A stretch of DNA of 64,000 nt, taken from Caldicellulosiruptor kronotskyensis 2002 (GTDB lineage Bacteria > Bacillota > Thermoanaerobacteria > Caldicellulosiruptorales > Caldicellulosiruptoraceae). Positions 8,586 through 17,038 of the stretch are shown one piece after another. The first letter of the stretch is position 1; every line of letters begins with the position of its first letter. The position numbers and the translations under genes were made by a program. The stretch lies in NCBI RefSeq assembly GCF_000166775.1, contig NC_014720.1, positions 1,792,501 to 1,856,500 on the forward strand, written 5' to 3'. Below the pieces are notes generated by a model. The model had not been told where the DNA came from, did not search any database, and saw nothing but the letters and a program-made list of their open reading frames with translations.

Positions 8586-9833
8586 TTATTCATCAAATTC
8601 TTTATACAAAGGATGTTTTTCGCAAAGAGCTTTCACTCTGATCAAAATATTCTCTTTAGTATCAGAATTTGTTAAAGCATCATGGATAATATCTGCAACC
8701 TCAAGCATATCCTCTTCTTTAAACCCTCTGGTTGTGACAGCCGGCGTCCCAAGTCTTATCCCGCTTGTTATCATTGGACTTTGAGTATCAAAAGGAATCG
8801 CATTTTTGTTACATGTTATATTGTGCTCATCCAATATCTTTTCAGCATCTTTTCCTGTAATACCTTTGTTTCTCAAATCTACCAACATTAAATGATTATC
8901 AGTTCCACCACTCACAAGTCTGAATCCTCTTTCAATAAGTCTTGTACTCAGAGCTTTTGCATTTTTCAATATTTGAACCTGGTAGTTTTTGAACTCTTCT
9001 GTCATAGCTTCTTTGAGAGCAACAGCTTTTGCAGCTATTACATGTTCAAGCGGGCCACCTTGTATTCCAGGGAAAATGGTCTTGTCAATTAATTTTGCAT
9101 ACTTTTCTTTGCAAAGAATAAGACCACCGCGTGGACCTCTGAGCGTTTTGTGTGTTGTGGTTGTAACAAAATCAGCATATTCAACAGGTGATGGATGAAG
9201 CCCTGCAGCAACAAGCCCAGCAATGTGAGCCATATCTACCATCAAATATGCTCCAACCTCGTCAGCTATTTCCCTGAACTTTTTGAAATCGATGACTCTC
9301 GGATACGCCGATGCGCCTGCCAAGATAAGTTTTGGTCTGTGCTCCTTTGCAAGTTTTAAAACTTCATCATAATTTATTGTCTCTGTTTCAGGGTCAACCC
9401 CATATGAAACAATATTGTAAAGCTTTCCTGAAAAGTTCACAGGGCTGCCATGAGTCAGATGTCCACCATGCGAAAGATTCATTCCAAGGATGGTATCGCC
9501 CGGATTTAATACTGCAAAATACACAGCCATGTTAGCCTGTGCACCTGAGTGCGGCTGGACATTAGCATGTTCAGCTCCAAACAGTTTTTTAGCTCTCTCA
9601 ATTGCTATAGATTCAACAACATCGATATATTCGCATCCACCATAATATCTCTTTCCTGGATATCCTTCTGCATATTTATTTGTCAAAGGTGAACCCATTG
9701 CTGCCATTACTGCAATTGAAACAAAGTTCTCAGATGCAATAAGCTCAATTTTATTCTGCTGTCTTTTAAGCTCGCTCTTTATTGCCTCAGCTATTTCTGG
9801 ATCTGTATTTTTTACTAAATTGTAAAAATACAT
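8586..9833 (-). CDS. glyA: Serine hydroxymethyltransferase
   Basis: PLP enzyme that converts serine and tetrahydrofolate to glycine and methylene-tetrahydrofolate, the main one-carbon source. The family signature [14 protein letters not shown] contains the PLP-binding lysine, and the [10 protein letters not shown] and [13 protein letters not shown] motifs are present. I choose ATG 9833-9831 because AAAGGGAG then sits six bases upstream; an ATG two codons earlier (9839) abuts the ribosome binding site. This gives 415 residues. First gene of the operon with rarA and malic enzyme, driven by the promoter at 9920-9949. Confidence 0.96.
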   Translation of the reverse strand: MYFYNLVKNTDPEIAEAIKSELKRQQNKIELIASENFVSIAVMAAMGSPLTNKYAEGYPGKRYYGGCEYIDVVESIAIERAKKLFGAEHANVQPHSGAQANMAVYFAVLNPGDTILGMNLSHGGHLTHGSPVNFSGKLYNIVSYGVDPETETINYDEVLKLAKEHRPKLILAGASAYPRVIDFKKFREIADEVGAYLMVDMAHIAGLVAAGLHPSPVEYADFVTTTTHKTLRGPRGGLILCKEKYAKLIDKTIFPGIQGGPLEHVIAAKAVALKEAMTEEFKNYQVQILKNAKALSTRLIERGFRLVSGGTDNHLMLVDLRNKGITGKDAEKILDEHNITCNKNAIPFDTQSPMITSGIRLGTPAVTTRGFKEEDMLEVADIIHDALTNSDTKENILIRVKALCEKHPLYKEFDE

Positions 9834-9861
9834 TTTCATCTCCCTTTCCGAATATTTTATT

Positions 9862-9885
9862 GTAAAGGTATTCGAACGTTCATAC
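9862..9885 (-). promoter_or_regulatory. Imperfect palindrome in the glyA leader
   Basis: The 24-base block reads AAGGTAT (7), GAACGTTCGA (loop region, itself nearly palindromic) and ATACCTT (7). It lies between the glyA promoter and the ribosome binding site. It could be a repressor operator or a short mRNA hairpin; there is no T-run. The SOS (LexA) box of Firmicutes has spaced GAAC/GTTC halves, so this is not a standard LexA site. Confidence 0.45.
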
Positions 9886-9919
9886 CTTATGATTATACAT
9901 CAATTTCTTCTTTGTGTAT

Positions 9920-9949
9920 ATTATATTTTAGTCCAATTTTAAAAGTCAA
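9920..9949 (-). promoter_or_regulatory. Putative sigma-A promoter of glyA-rarA-malic enzyme
   Basis: On the minus strand, -35 TTGACT (9949-9944) and a perfect -10 TATAAT (9925-9920) have 18-base spacing. It leaves a leader of about 80 bases before glyA. Confidence 0.8.
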
Positions 9950-9982
9950 CCATTTGAACATATTTGTGCACAAAGTTTAATG

Positions 9983-10011
9983 TTCACATATTGGCACAAA
10001 TACTATATAAT
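9983..10011 (+). promoter_or_regulatory. Putative sigma-A promoter of the ThrE-type exporter genes
   Basis: -35 TTCACA (9983-9988) and perfect -10 TATAAT (10006-10011) have 17-base spacing. It lies back to back with the glyA promoter, 34 bases apart, and implies a 5' leader of only about 16 bases for the next gene. Confidence 0.78.
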
Positions 10012-10033
10012 CTTACTGTGAAAAATCAAGAAG

Positions 10034-10807
10034 ATGGAGGCTATTCTTAAAAAAATGATGAGCCCGAAACAACTTATAGAGATTGCGCTCTTAGCAGGTG
10101 AGATAATGCTTACAAACGGTGCTGAAACGTACAGAGTAGAAGATACAATGGTTAGAATATGCTCAAAAGGAAAATTAAAGCTTGCCGAAAGTTTTGTAAT
10201 ACCTACAGTGATTGTCGCAACAATTGCAGATGAAAATAATAATCTGGTTACTGTCTCAAAAAGAATTAAAAGTAGAACAATTGATCTTAATAAAATCTCA
10301 CTTGTAAATCAGTTTTCCCGCGATTTTCAAATCAAAGACTTCACTTATGATCAAGCAATTGAAATCTTGAATAAGATTAAAAATAAAAAAGGATATGCTT
10401 CCTATTTGCTACCATTTGCAGCAGCACTTGTGTGTTGTTTTTCCACAATTTTGTTTGGAGGGAAACTGAGAGATGCAATTTCAGCTTTTTTTGTAGGTTT
10501 TATCACTCAAACCATTTTAAACTATACTAACTCTAAAAACTTTTCTTATTTTATTTCATACATCATTGGAGGGGCTATCACTGCTTTGATAGCTATTATC
10601 ACAATAAGTCTCAATATAGGTATTCACTTAGATAAAATAATTATTGGTTCTGTAATGATAATGACACCAGGTGTTGCAATTACTAATGCAATAAGAGATA
10701 CTATTGCAGGTGATCTTTTATCTGGGGTTGCAAGAGGAGTTGAAGCTTTTTTAATAGCTGTGTTCATCGCAACAGGAGCTGGTATAGCACTCAGTCTTTT
10801 TAGATAA
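10034..10807 (+). CDS. Threonine/serine exporter, ThrE N-terminal half (DUF1212, YjjP-like)
   Basis: Membrane protein of 257 residues. A soluble N-terminal part carries the conserved GEIMLTNGAETYRVEDT motif (about 21-37), followed by about five membrane segments from residue 120 to the end. In Corynebacterium ThrE both halves are one polypeptide; here, as in many Firmicutes and in E. coli YjjPB, they are two genes. The start is uncertain: ATG 10034 has only a weak AAGAAG upstream, while ATG 10055 has GGAGG fourteen bases away. It forms a two-gene operon with the next gene, 21 bases downstream. Confidence 0.88.
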   Translation: MEAILKKMMSPKQLIEIALLAGEIMLTNGAETYRVEDTMVRICSKGKLKLAESFVIPTVIVATIADENNNLVTVSKRIKSRTIDLNKISLVNQFSRDFQIKDFTYDQAIEILNKIKNKKGYASYLLPFAAALVCCFSTILFGGKLRDAISAFFVGFITQTILNYTNSKNFSYFISYIIGGAITALIAIITISLNIGIHLDKIIIGSVMIMTPGVAITNAIRDTIAGDLLSGVARGVEAFLIAVFIATGAGIALSLFR

Positions 10808-10828
10808 ATCTCAAAAGGAGGAAAAGAG

Positions 10829-11272
10829 TTGGAAAGAAGTTTGGTATTTCAGCTAATCTCAGCGTTTATTGTAAGTTCTTCTTTTGCCATCCTTACAAAC
10901 TCACCACGCAAAAGCCTGTTGTACTGCGGAATAAATGGAATGTTTGGCTGGCTTGTCAATTTACTTCTGTTGCAATTCGGGTTTTCTCAAATTCTTTCTG
11001 TTTTTTTTGCAGCACTCTTTATAAATGTGCTGTCAGAAATATTTGCAAGATTTCTCAAAAATCCTGTACCAATTTTTCTTATCCCGGGATTGATACCACT
11101 TGTGCCAGGAGCTGGCATGTACAATACAATGATAGCACTTCTCAAAAGCCAGTTTGACATTGCCATTCAAACAGGTATGCAAACCCTTTTGATTGCAGGT
11201 TCAATTGCAGTTGCGATAATGATTGTAACGTCTTTTAACTGGGTGTTCAAGGCCTTTCAGAGAAAATCATAA
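10829..11272 (+). CDS. Threonine/serine exporter, ThrE C-terminal half (YjjB-like)
   Basis: A 147-residue membrane protein with four or five hydrophobic segments and the motif PGLIPLVPGAGMY near residue 85, typical of the ThrE_2 / YjjB family. It begins at TTG 10829 with an excellent AGGAGG site upstream. It is expected to pair with the preceding DUF1212 protein to export small amino acids such as threonine or serine; the substrate is inferred from family. Transcription ends at the hairpin at 11293-11336. Confidence 0.88.
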   Translation: MERSLVFQLISAFIVSSSFAILTNSPRKSLLYCGINGMFGWLVNLLLLQFGFSQILSVFFAALFINVLSEIFARFLKNPVPIFLIPGLIPLVPGAGMYNTMIALLKSQFDIAIQTGMQTLLIAGSIAVAIMIVTSFNWVFKAFQRKS

Positions 11273-11292
11273 ATTTAATTATAAATAAAAAT

Positions 11293-11336
11293 AAAAGAAA
11301 GCATAAGCCACTTGCAAATGGTTTATGCTTTCTTTT
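11293..11336. terminator. Bidirectional terminator between thrE-type genes and pnp
   Basis: An 18-base arm (11293-11310) pairs with 11319-11336 with a single G-T wobble and an 8-base loop. Both outer flanks are T-rich on the relevant strand. The right arm overlaps the pnp stop codon (11335-11337). Confidence 0.9.
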
Positions 11337-13440
11337 ATTTTGCTTTTCTTGAATATGTTACGTTCAATGCTTCTTTTCGTGAAAGCGAAAGTCTGCCAAG
11401 TTTGTCAATCCCTATTACCTTTACAAGCACCAAATCCCCAACTTTTACAACTTCGTCTACAGATTTTAATCTTCTCTCGTCTAACTGAGATATATGCACA
11501 AGTCCTTCCTTGCCAGGATATATTTCAACAAATGCTCCATAAGATGCAGTTCTTGTCACCTTGCCAAGGAAAAATTGCCCAACCTCAATCTCGCGACCGA
11601 TTCCTTCAATCATGCTAATTGCCCTGTTACCAGAGATATCATCAGGTGCCGCAACAAATATTCTTCCATCAGGTTCTATATCAATCTTTACATTTGTCTC
11701 TGCGATGATTTTATTTATCATCTTTCCACCTGGTCCAATTATATCTCTAATTTTCTCAGGGTCAACTGTAGTTTTGAATATCTTTGGAGCATAAGGTGAA
11801 AGCTCGCTTCTTGGTTTGTCAATTACAGTTTGCATAAAATCCAAAATTTTAAGCCTTGCTTCTCTTGCCTGGTAGAGTGCTTTTTCGATAATTTCTTTTG
11901 TAAGTCCATGGATTTTTATGTCAAGCTGAATGGCAGTAATACCTTCTCGGGTCCCTGCCACTTTAAAGTCCATATCTCCAAAGAAGTCTTCTATACCTTG
12001 AATGTCAGTAAGTAAAATAAAACTGCCGTCGTCTTTTGTAATAAGGCCGATAGAAATTCCTGCAACCGGAGCTTTAATTGGCACACCAGCATCCATAAGT
12101 GCAAGAGTACTGCCACATACACTTGCCTGTGACGTTGAACCGTTAGATGTCAAAACCTCAGATACAAGTCGAATGGTGTAAGGAAATTCATCTTCTGAAG
12201 GAATAACAGGTTCAAGAGCCCTTTCAGCTAATGCGCCATGTCCTATCTCTCTTCTTCCAGGACCTCTTACAGGTTTTGATTCACCTGTAGAAAATGGCGG
12301 AAAGTTATAATGATGCATATACCTTTTTGCCTCTTCTTCTTCAAGACCATCTAAAAATTGCATCTCACCTTTTGTACCAAGAGTTGCCACTGTCAAAACC
12401 TGAGTGTAACCTCTTTTGAACAGCGCAGAACCATGTGTTCTTGGCAGAATACCAACCTCAGCATAAAGAGGTCTTATCTCGTCAAATTTTCTGCCATCAG
12501 GGCGTTTCCCTTCCTCTGCAATCATCTTTCTGACAATCTCTTTTTCAAGGCTATAAAGAGCATCATCTACAAGTAAAAGAGTTTCTTCTGTCTCACCTTC
12601 AAAAGCCTTGAATACTTCCTCTTTGAGCTCATCAAGCTTTTTATCCCTCTCAATCTTGTCAGGTATCTGCACATACTGGTAAACCTTGTCGTATGCAATC
12701 TCACGTACCTTTTGTTTTATATCTTCTGGCACAATCCTCTTTTGATATTCCATTTTCGGCTTGCCAACTTCTCTTACTATTCCCTCAATGAATTCAACAA
12801 TCTTCTTTATCTCTTCTTGTGCCCTCATTATAGCCTCAAGCATTATATCTTCTGAAACTTCTTTCGCACCAGCTTCTATCATCATTACCCTATCTTTTGT
12901 TCCTGATACAACAAGATGAAGTTTGCTCACTTCTCTTTCTTTTGCGGTCGGATTTATGACAATTTTATCGTCCACATACCCAACAAGCACTGAACCAGTC
13001 GGACCTTCAAATGGTATATCAGAGATTGACAGTGCAACAGATGAGCCAAGCATTGCAAGGACATCCGGTGGATTGTCAGGGTCAACTGACAGTACTGTGG
13101 CTATAACAGAGACATCATGATAAAAATCCTTTGGGAAAAGCGGTCTTATAGGTCTGTCAATTAATCTTGCAGAAAGAATCGCTTTTTCGGACGGTTTACC
13201 TTCTCTTTTTATAAATCCACCTGGAATTTTACCAACAGAGTACAGCCTCTCTTCATAGTCAACTGTAAGAGGGAAAAAGTTTATACCTTCTCTGGGCTTT
13301 TCAGAAGCACATGCAGTGACAAGCACAGCCGTATCACCATATCTTGCAAGCACAGCCCCGTTTGCTAAAAGAGCGTATTTTCCAATCTCAAAGCTTAGCT
13401 CTCTTCCAGCAAGCTCCATTTTATAAATTTTACTCTCCAA
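11335..13440 (-). CDS. pnp: Polynucleotide phosphorylase
   Basis: Trimeric 3'-5' exoribonuclease that degrades RNA phosphorolytically to nucleoside diphosphates. The 701 residues hold two RNase PH domains joined by a helical linker, then a KH domain ([13 protein letters not shown] near residue 560) and an S1 domain ([19 protein letters not shown] near 640). The active-site region [12 protein letters not shown] is intact. The start is TTG 13440-13438 with AGAGGTGG upstream. It is the last gene of the rimP operon, separated from rpsO by a hairpin, as in many bacteria where rpsO-pnp processing is regulated. Confidence 0.97.
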   Translation of the reverse strand: MESKIYKMELAGRELSFEIGKYALLANGAVLARYGDTAVLVTACASEKPREGINFFPLTVDYEERLYSVGKIPGGFIKREGKPSEKAILSARLIDRPIRPLFPKDFYHDVSVIATVLSVDPDNPPDVLAMLGSSVALSISDIPFEGPTGSVLVGYVDDKIVINPTAKEREVSKLHLVVSGTKDRVMMIEAGAKEVSEDIMLEAIMRAQEEIKKIVEFIEGIVREVGKPKMEYQKRIVPEDIKQKVREIAYDKVYQYVQIPDKIERDKKLDELKEEVFKAFEGETEETLLLVDDALYSLEKEIVRKMIAEEGKRPDGRKFDEIRPLYAEVGILPRTHGSALFKRGYTQVLTVATLGTKGEMQFLDGLEEEEAKRYMHHYNFPPFSTGESKPVRGPGRREIGHGALAERALEPVIPSEDEFPYTIRLVSEVLTSNGSTSQASVCGSTLALMDAGVPIKAPVAGISIGLITKDDGSFILLTDIQGIEDFFGDMDFKVAGTREGITAIQLDIKIHGLTKEIIEKALYQAREARLKILDFMQTVIDKPRSELSPYAPKIFKTTVDPEKIRDIIGPGGKMINKIIAETNVKIDIEPDGRIFVAAPDDISGNRAISMIEGIGREIEVGQFFLGKVTRTASYGAFVEIYPGKEGLVHISQLDERRLKSVDEVVKVGDLVLVKVIGIDKLGRLSLSRKEALNVTYSRKAK

Positions 13441-13465
13441 TCCCTACCACCTCTTTCTAAAATAA

Positions 13466-13488
13466 TGGAGCGGAATAATACCGCTCCA
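13466..13488 (-). terminator. Hairpin between rpsO and pnp (weak terminator or processing site)
   Basis: TGGAGCGG (13466-13473) pairs with CCGCTCCA (13481-13488), loop 7 bases. On the minus strand it is followed by TTATTTT, a weak T-run, so partial read-through into pnp is likely. The rpsO-pnp gap of E. coli carries a similar terminator and an RNase III site. Confidence 0.65.
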
Positions 13489-13501
13489 CTTATTCTGCCA
13501 A

Positions 13502-13768
13502 TTATTTTCTCAGTCCTAATTTCTCTATAAGCTCACGATACCTGTTGATGTCATAATTTTTAAGGTAATTGAGAAGTTTTCTTCTCTGCCCTACCATCTT
13601 CAAAAGTCCTCTTCTTGAATGGAAATCCTTTTTGTGAACCTGAAGGTGTTCGTTGAGCCTGTTAATTCTTTCTGTCAAAAGCGCAATTTGTACCTCTGGA
13701 GAACCAGTGTCAGATTCATGGAGCTGATACTTTTTAATAATTTCTTCCTTCTGTTGTTTTGTGAGCAT
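13502..13768 (-). CDS. rpsO: 30S ribosomal protein S15
   Basis: Primary binding protein of the 16S rRNA central domain. The 88-residue length and sequence (starting [47 protein letters not shown]) are diagnostic. GGGAGGTG precedes the ATG at 13768-13766. A long leader hairpin (13799-13846) lies upstream. Confidence 0.99.
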   Translation of the reverse strand: MLTKQQKEEIIKKYQLHESDTGSPEVQIALLTERINRLNEHLQVHKKDFHSRRGLLKMVGQRRKLLNYLKNYDINRYRELIEKLGLRK

Positions 13769-13798
13769 ATCTTTACACCTCCCTTTCCTCTAAAAATG

Positions 13799-13846
13799 CC
13801 TGAATCTTTGTCAAAGGCTGGGAGCATCCTCTGACAATGACTCAGG
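13799..13846 (-). promoter_or_regulatory. Long hairpin in the rpsO leader
   Basis: On the minus strand CCTGAGTCATTGTCA pairs with TGACAAAGATTCAGG: five pairs, a G-T wobble, two pairs, one A-A mismatch, then six pairs, closing an 18-base loop rich in GGATGCTCCC. It is followed by CATTTTTAG. It could act as a terminator or attenuator after ribF, or as an S15-binding autoregulatory leader of the kind known in other bacteria. Both readings are inference. Confidence 0.6.
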
Positions 13847-13886
13847 TTAGCACATAGCATATTGTAGCAAAAATCTTCGCTTATGT

Positions 13887-14804
13887 CTATATACTTGCTT
13901 TGCAAAATAAAGCTTTTACATACTCAACATCTTGCGTTATTTGGTTTTTAAGTTCATCTATATTTGAAAATTTTTTCTCTTCACGCACAAAGTCAATAAA
14001 TTCTATTTTAACTCGCTTCCCATACATGTCCTTATCAACACCCAATACGTGCGTCTCTATCTTTATATTATCTGAGGTTGAAACAGTGGGGTTTGTCCCT
14101 ACATTGGTTATGGACAAATACCTCTTATCATCAATAATTGTATTTGTGACATATACACCTTTCTTTGGTACTATCTTTTCTTTATCAAATTTTATGTTAA
14201 TGGTTGGAAAACCCATCTTTTTCCCTAACCTGTTACCTCTTTTTACAGTACCACTAATGAAAAAGTGAAAGCCAAGCATGCAATTCGCAAGTTTTATATT
14301 CCCCTCAAGTATTAACCTTCGGATAAGCGTGCTGCTCACAATGTGCTCTTGGTACATCACCGGGTCAATCACTATACACTCTCGACCAAACTGGTAAAGT
14401 TTTTCACATAGATACTTGCTATCTCCCTCTGCCATGTATCCGAACGTAAAGTCATACCCTACAACTACCACTGATACATTTAACTTATCAATTAGAATTT
14501 CCTCAATAAACCTATCTTTATCCATCTGCATTATCTTTTTATTAAATTCTATAAAATACACATCATCTATGCCATAATTTCTGAAAAATTCTAATCTTTC
14601 CTCATTTGTAAGTATATACTTTGTATCAAAACCAAGAAGGTTGTCAGGATGATTTTTAAAAGTAAAAACAACTTTTTTTATACCGCTGGCATTTGCATTT
14701 AAAACCTCAAACAACTTTTTATGACCTATATGAAAGCCGTCAAAAAATCCAAGCGCAACAGCTGGGTTATCGTATCTTTTTTCTACAATCTCATAAACAT
14801 TCAT
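13887..14804 (-). CDS. ribF: Bifunctional riboflavin kinase / FAD synthetase
   Basis: Phosphorylates riboflavin to FMN and adenylates FMN to FAD. Of 305 residues, the N-terminal adenylyltransferase domain has GFFDGFHIGHKKL (19-31) and a STLIRR motif near 165. The C-terminal riboflavin kinase domain has GNRLGKKMGFPTINI near 190-205. It overlaps the end of truB by 14 bases, showing tight translational coupling within the rimP operon. Confidence 0.95.
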   Translation of the reverse strand: MNVYEIVEKRYDNPAVALGFFDGFHIGHKKLFEVLNANASGIKKVVFTFKNHPDNLLGFDTKYILTNEERLEFFRNYGIDDVYFIEFNKKIMQMDKDRFIEEILIDKLNVSVVVVGYDFTFGYMAEGDSKYLCEKLYQFGRECIVIDPVMYQEHIVSSTLIRRLILEGNIKLANCMLGFHFFISGTVKRGNRLGKKMGFPTINIKFDKEKIVPKKGVYVTNTIIDDKRYLSITNVGTNPTVSTSDNIKIETHVLGVDKDMYGKRVKIEFIDFVREEKKFSNIDELKNQITQDVEYVKALFCKASI

Positions 14805-15663
14805 CTGCAGTTTCCACCTTTAAAATATATTTGAATACATCCCTTTCTCTTTTGTATATAAAGACAACCTTATCATCCCAAATTTTATAAAAGTCTGCAA
14901 ATGCAGTGTCAATCTCTATAATATCTTCTATGTCCTGGGGCACAAGTAGATTTCCATTTAAAATCTTCTTATATGCTTTTCTGCCTACTTTTATCTCATT
15001 TTTAAATAGCCTGTACACAGGAATTATACTTTTTTCCCTGATATCGGTCAAAGCAACTGCATCTTTCAAATCAAAAAAACCGCTTTTTATCCTTCTTAGC
15101 TCAGAAAGCAGACCTACAGTCGAAAGACTTTCTGCAATCTTTTCTGCCAAACTTCTAATATACGTTCCGTGGCTGCACTGAACTTTAAATTCAAGATACG
15201 GATATGAAAAGTTGATTATCTCTATATTATATATGATACTCTTCACCTTTGGAATTTCAATATTTATTCCTTTTCGTGCATACTCATAGAGTTTTTTACC
15301 TCTCAACTTTTTTGCAGAAAAAATTGGAACATCAAGCTCAATTTCTCCTTTTAAATTTTTAAAACATTCTTCTATCTCTTTTTCTTCAACAATCATATTA
15401 TTCTTTTCTTTGATTTTACCAGTTATATCAAGTGTATCGGTCCTTATACCAAATTGCATTGTTGCTATATATGTCTTTTCTTGACTTGTAAAGTAAGAAG
15501 AAAGCTTTGTAGCCTCCCCCAGCAAAATGACCAAAAGCCCAGTTGCAAAAGGGTCAAGTGTTCCTGCATGCCCAGCTTTCACACTGAAAACTTTCCTGAC
15601 AAATTCAACAACATCATGTGAGGTAATACCTACTGGTTTGTCAACAAGTAAAACTCCATTCAT
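14791..15663 (-). CDS. truB: tRNA pseudouridine(55) synthase
   Basis: Makes pseudouridine 55 in the T-loop of tRNAs. The 290-residue protein shows DKPVGITSHD (8-17) and AGTLDPFATGLL, whose aspartate is catalytic, plus the C-terminal PUA-like region. The start codon overlaps the stop of nrnA (4 bases) and the end overlaps ribF. Confidence 0.96.
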   Translation of the reverse strand: MNGVLLVDKPVGITSHDVVEFVRKVFSVKAGHAGTLDPFATGLLVILLGEATKLSSYFTSQEKTYIATMQFGIRTDTLDITGKIKEKNNMIVEEKEIEECFKNLKGEIELDVPIFSAKKLRGKKLYEYARKGINIEIPKVKSIIYNIEIINFSYPYLEFKVQCSHGTYIRSLAEKIAESLSTVGLLSELRRIKSGFFDLKDAVALTDIREKSIIPVYRLFKNEIKVGRKAYKKILNGNLLVPQDIEDIIEIDTAFADFYKIWDDKVVFIYKRERDVFKYILKVETADECL

Positions 15664-16616
15664 CTTAGATCACTTTTTAATCTCCTTAGTAGGTTTTCCT
15701 TTACAGCAGCTAAAGAAGCGTTTCTACTTGAAAAACCAGCTGCCCTCAAATGCCCTCCTCCACCAAATTCCTTAGCAATCTGGGCACAGTCAATATAGTA
15801 TTTCGACCTCAGACTCACCTTTATTTTGTCTTCTTCTTCAATAAATATTGCAGCTATTTCAACATCTTCAATGTTTCTTGCAAAATTTATAATGTTTTCT
15901 GTCTCATCTCGTGAGGCACCATTTTTCTTCAGCATCTCTTTTGTCACTGTCAAAAAAGCAATCTTGTTTCCCTCAAAAAGTTCTAATGTTTGCAAAACAT
16001 CTTTCAAAAGATTAAACTTTGAAAGGCTCATCTCATCAAATACCTTGTTGATAATATACACAAAGTCAATCCCAGTGTTTATTAAATCACCTGCAATCTG
16101 ATGGGTTATTGAAGTAGTGTTTGAATATTTAAATCCTCCTGTGTCGGTAAAAATACTTGTGTAAAGACAGGTTGCAATTTCTTTATCATTATCAATCCCC
16201 ATAAGTTTGACAATCTGGTATATAATTTCACCTGTTGCAGCAGAGGAAGAATTTATATAAAACAGATCTCCTATCCCTTCGCTTGTCACATGGTGGTCTA
16301 TATTTATTAGCTTTGAATAACAATTTTCAATGTTTTCAATTCCCGTCCTCTCAAGCTCACCTGTGTCAAGCAGGACAAGAACATCAAAATTTTCGTCAAT
16401 TCTGTCTACCACCTCTATTTTTTCTGCTGCAGGTAAAAACCTTAAATTTTTTGGAACATTATTCTTTAGAAACATTCTTGCATCTTTACCTTTTCTTTTA
16501 AGTGCCATATAAAGCGCAAGCATTGAGCCGATACAATCCCCATCAGGATTCTCGTGCGATACAATAGCAATCGAATTTGATTCTAAAAGCTGCTGAATAA
16601 TCTTACTCTCTATCAA
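15660..16616 (-). CDS. nrnA: DHH/DHHA1 phosphoesterase, NrnA-type oligoribonuclease
   Basis: Bifunctional nanoRNase and pAp phosphatase of the DHH family, 318 residues. Motifs: SHENPDGDCIGS (metal site) near residue 20, LLDTGE near 81, INIDHHV (DHH motif) near 107, and the DHHA1 glycine-rich GGGGHLRAAG near residue 292. The start appears to be TTG 16616-16614, overlapping the rbfA stop by 4 bases. In Firmicutes it regularly sits between rbfA and truB. Confidence 0.93.
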   Translation of the reverse strand: MIESKIIQQLLESNSIAIVSHENPDGDCIGSMLALYMALKRKGKDARMFLKNNVPKNLRFLPAAEKIEVVDRIDENFDVLVLLDTGELERTGIENIENCYSKLINIDHHVTSEGIGDLFYINSSSAATGEIIYQIVKLMGIDNDKEIATCLYTSIFTDTGGFKYSNTTSITHQIAGDLINTGIDFVYIINKVFDEMSLSKFNLLKDVLQTLELFEGNKIAFLTVTKEMLKKNGASRDETENIINFARNIEDVEIAAIFIEEEDKIKVSLRSKYYIDCAQIAKEFGGGGHLRAAGFSSRNASLAAVKENLLRRLKSDLR

Positions 16617-17011
16617 TTTTCTTCTTCACCTTCACTTTCCTCAATGTTTTCATCTTCTTTTGAAATATTTAGTTGATTCAAAATCTGGGAAATTCGCGCT
16701 CCATACTCAATGGAATTGTCAAGTTCAAATGTTATCTCTGGGGTAAACCTTAAACTTATCCTTTTTGATATTTCCCTTCTAATATATGGTTTTGCATTTT
16801 CTAACGCTTTCATTGTACTTTCAACCTTTTCTTTGTCCTTGTCAAATATGCTAACATAAACCTTTGCATGCCTCAAATCCTTGCTCATATTCACCTTTAC
16901 AATGCTTATAAGCTCTGCACAAAGGCGAGGATCTTTGAGATCATGTTGAATTATATCGCTCAGTTCCTTTTTTATTTCTTCAGAGACCCTATCTGACCTT
17001 TCAAATTGCAT
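16613..17011 (-). CDS. rbfA: 30S ribosome-binding factor A
   Basis: Small KH-fold protein for 16S rRNA 5'-end maturation and cold adaptation. The 132 residues open RSDRVSEEIKKELSDII and contain DLKDPRL, both typical; the tail after residue 117 is acidic (EDENIEESEGEEEN). GAGGGGAG precedes the ATG. Confidence 0.96.
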   Translation of the reverse strand: MQFERSDRVSEEIKKELSDIIQHDLKDPRLCAELISIVKVNMSKDLRHAKVYVSIFDKDKEKVESTMKALENAKPYIRREISKRISLRFTPEITFELDNSIEYGARISQILNQLNISKEDENIEESEGEEEN

Positions 17012-17038
17012 ATTCTGCTCCCCTCACCTTTTTATAAT

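Noticed and set aside
9862-9885. LexA (SOS) box in the glyA leader
   Set aside because: GAAC and GTTC halves are adjacent rather than separated by four bases as in Firmicutes LexA sites.
9834-9919. Riboswitch (folate, glycine) or T-box before glyA
   Set aside because: Leader is only about 80 bases and lacks the conserved cores and a terminator.
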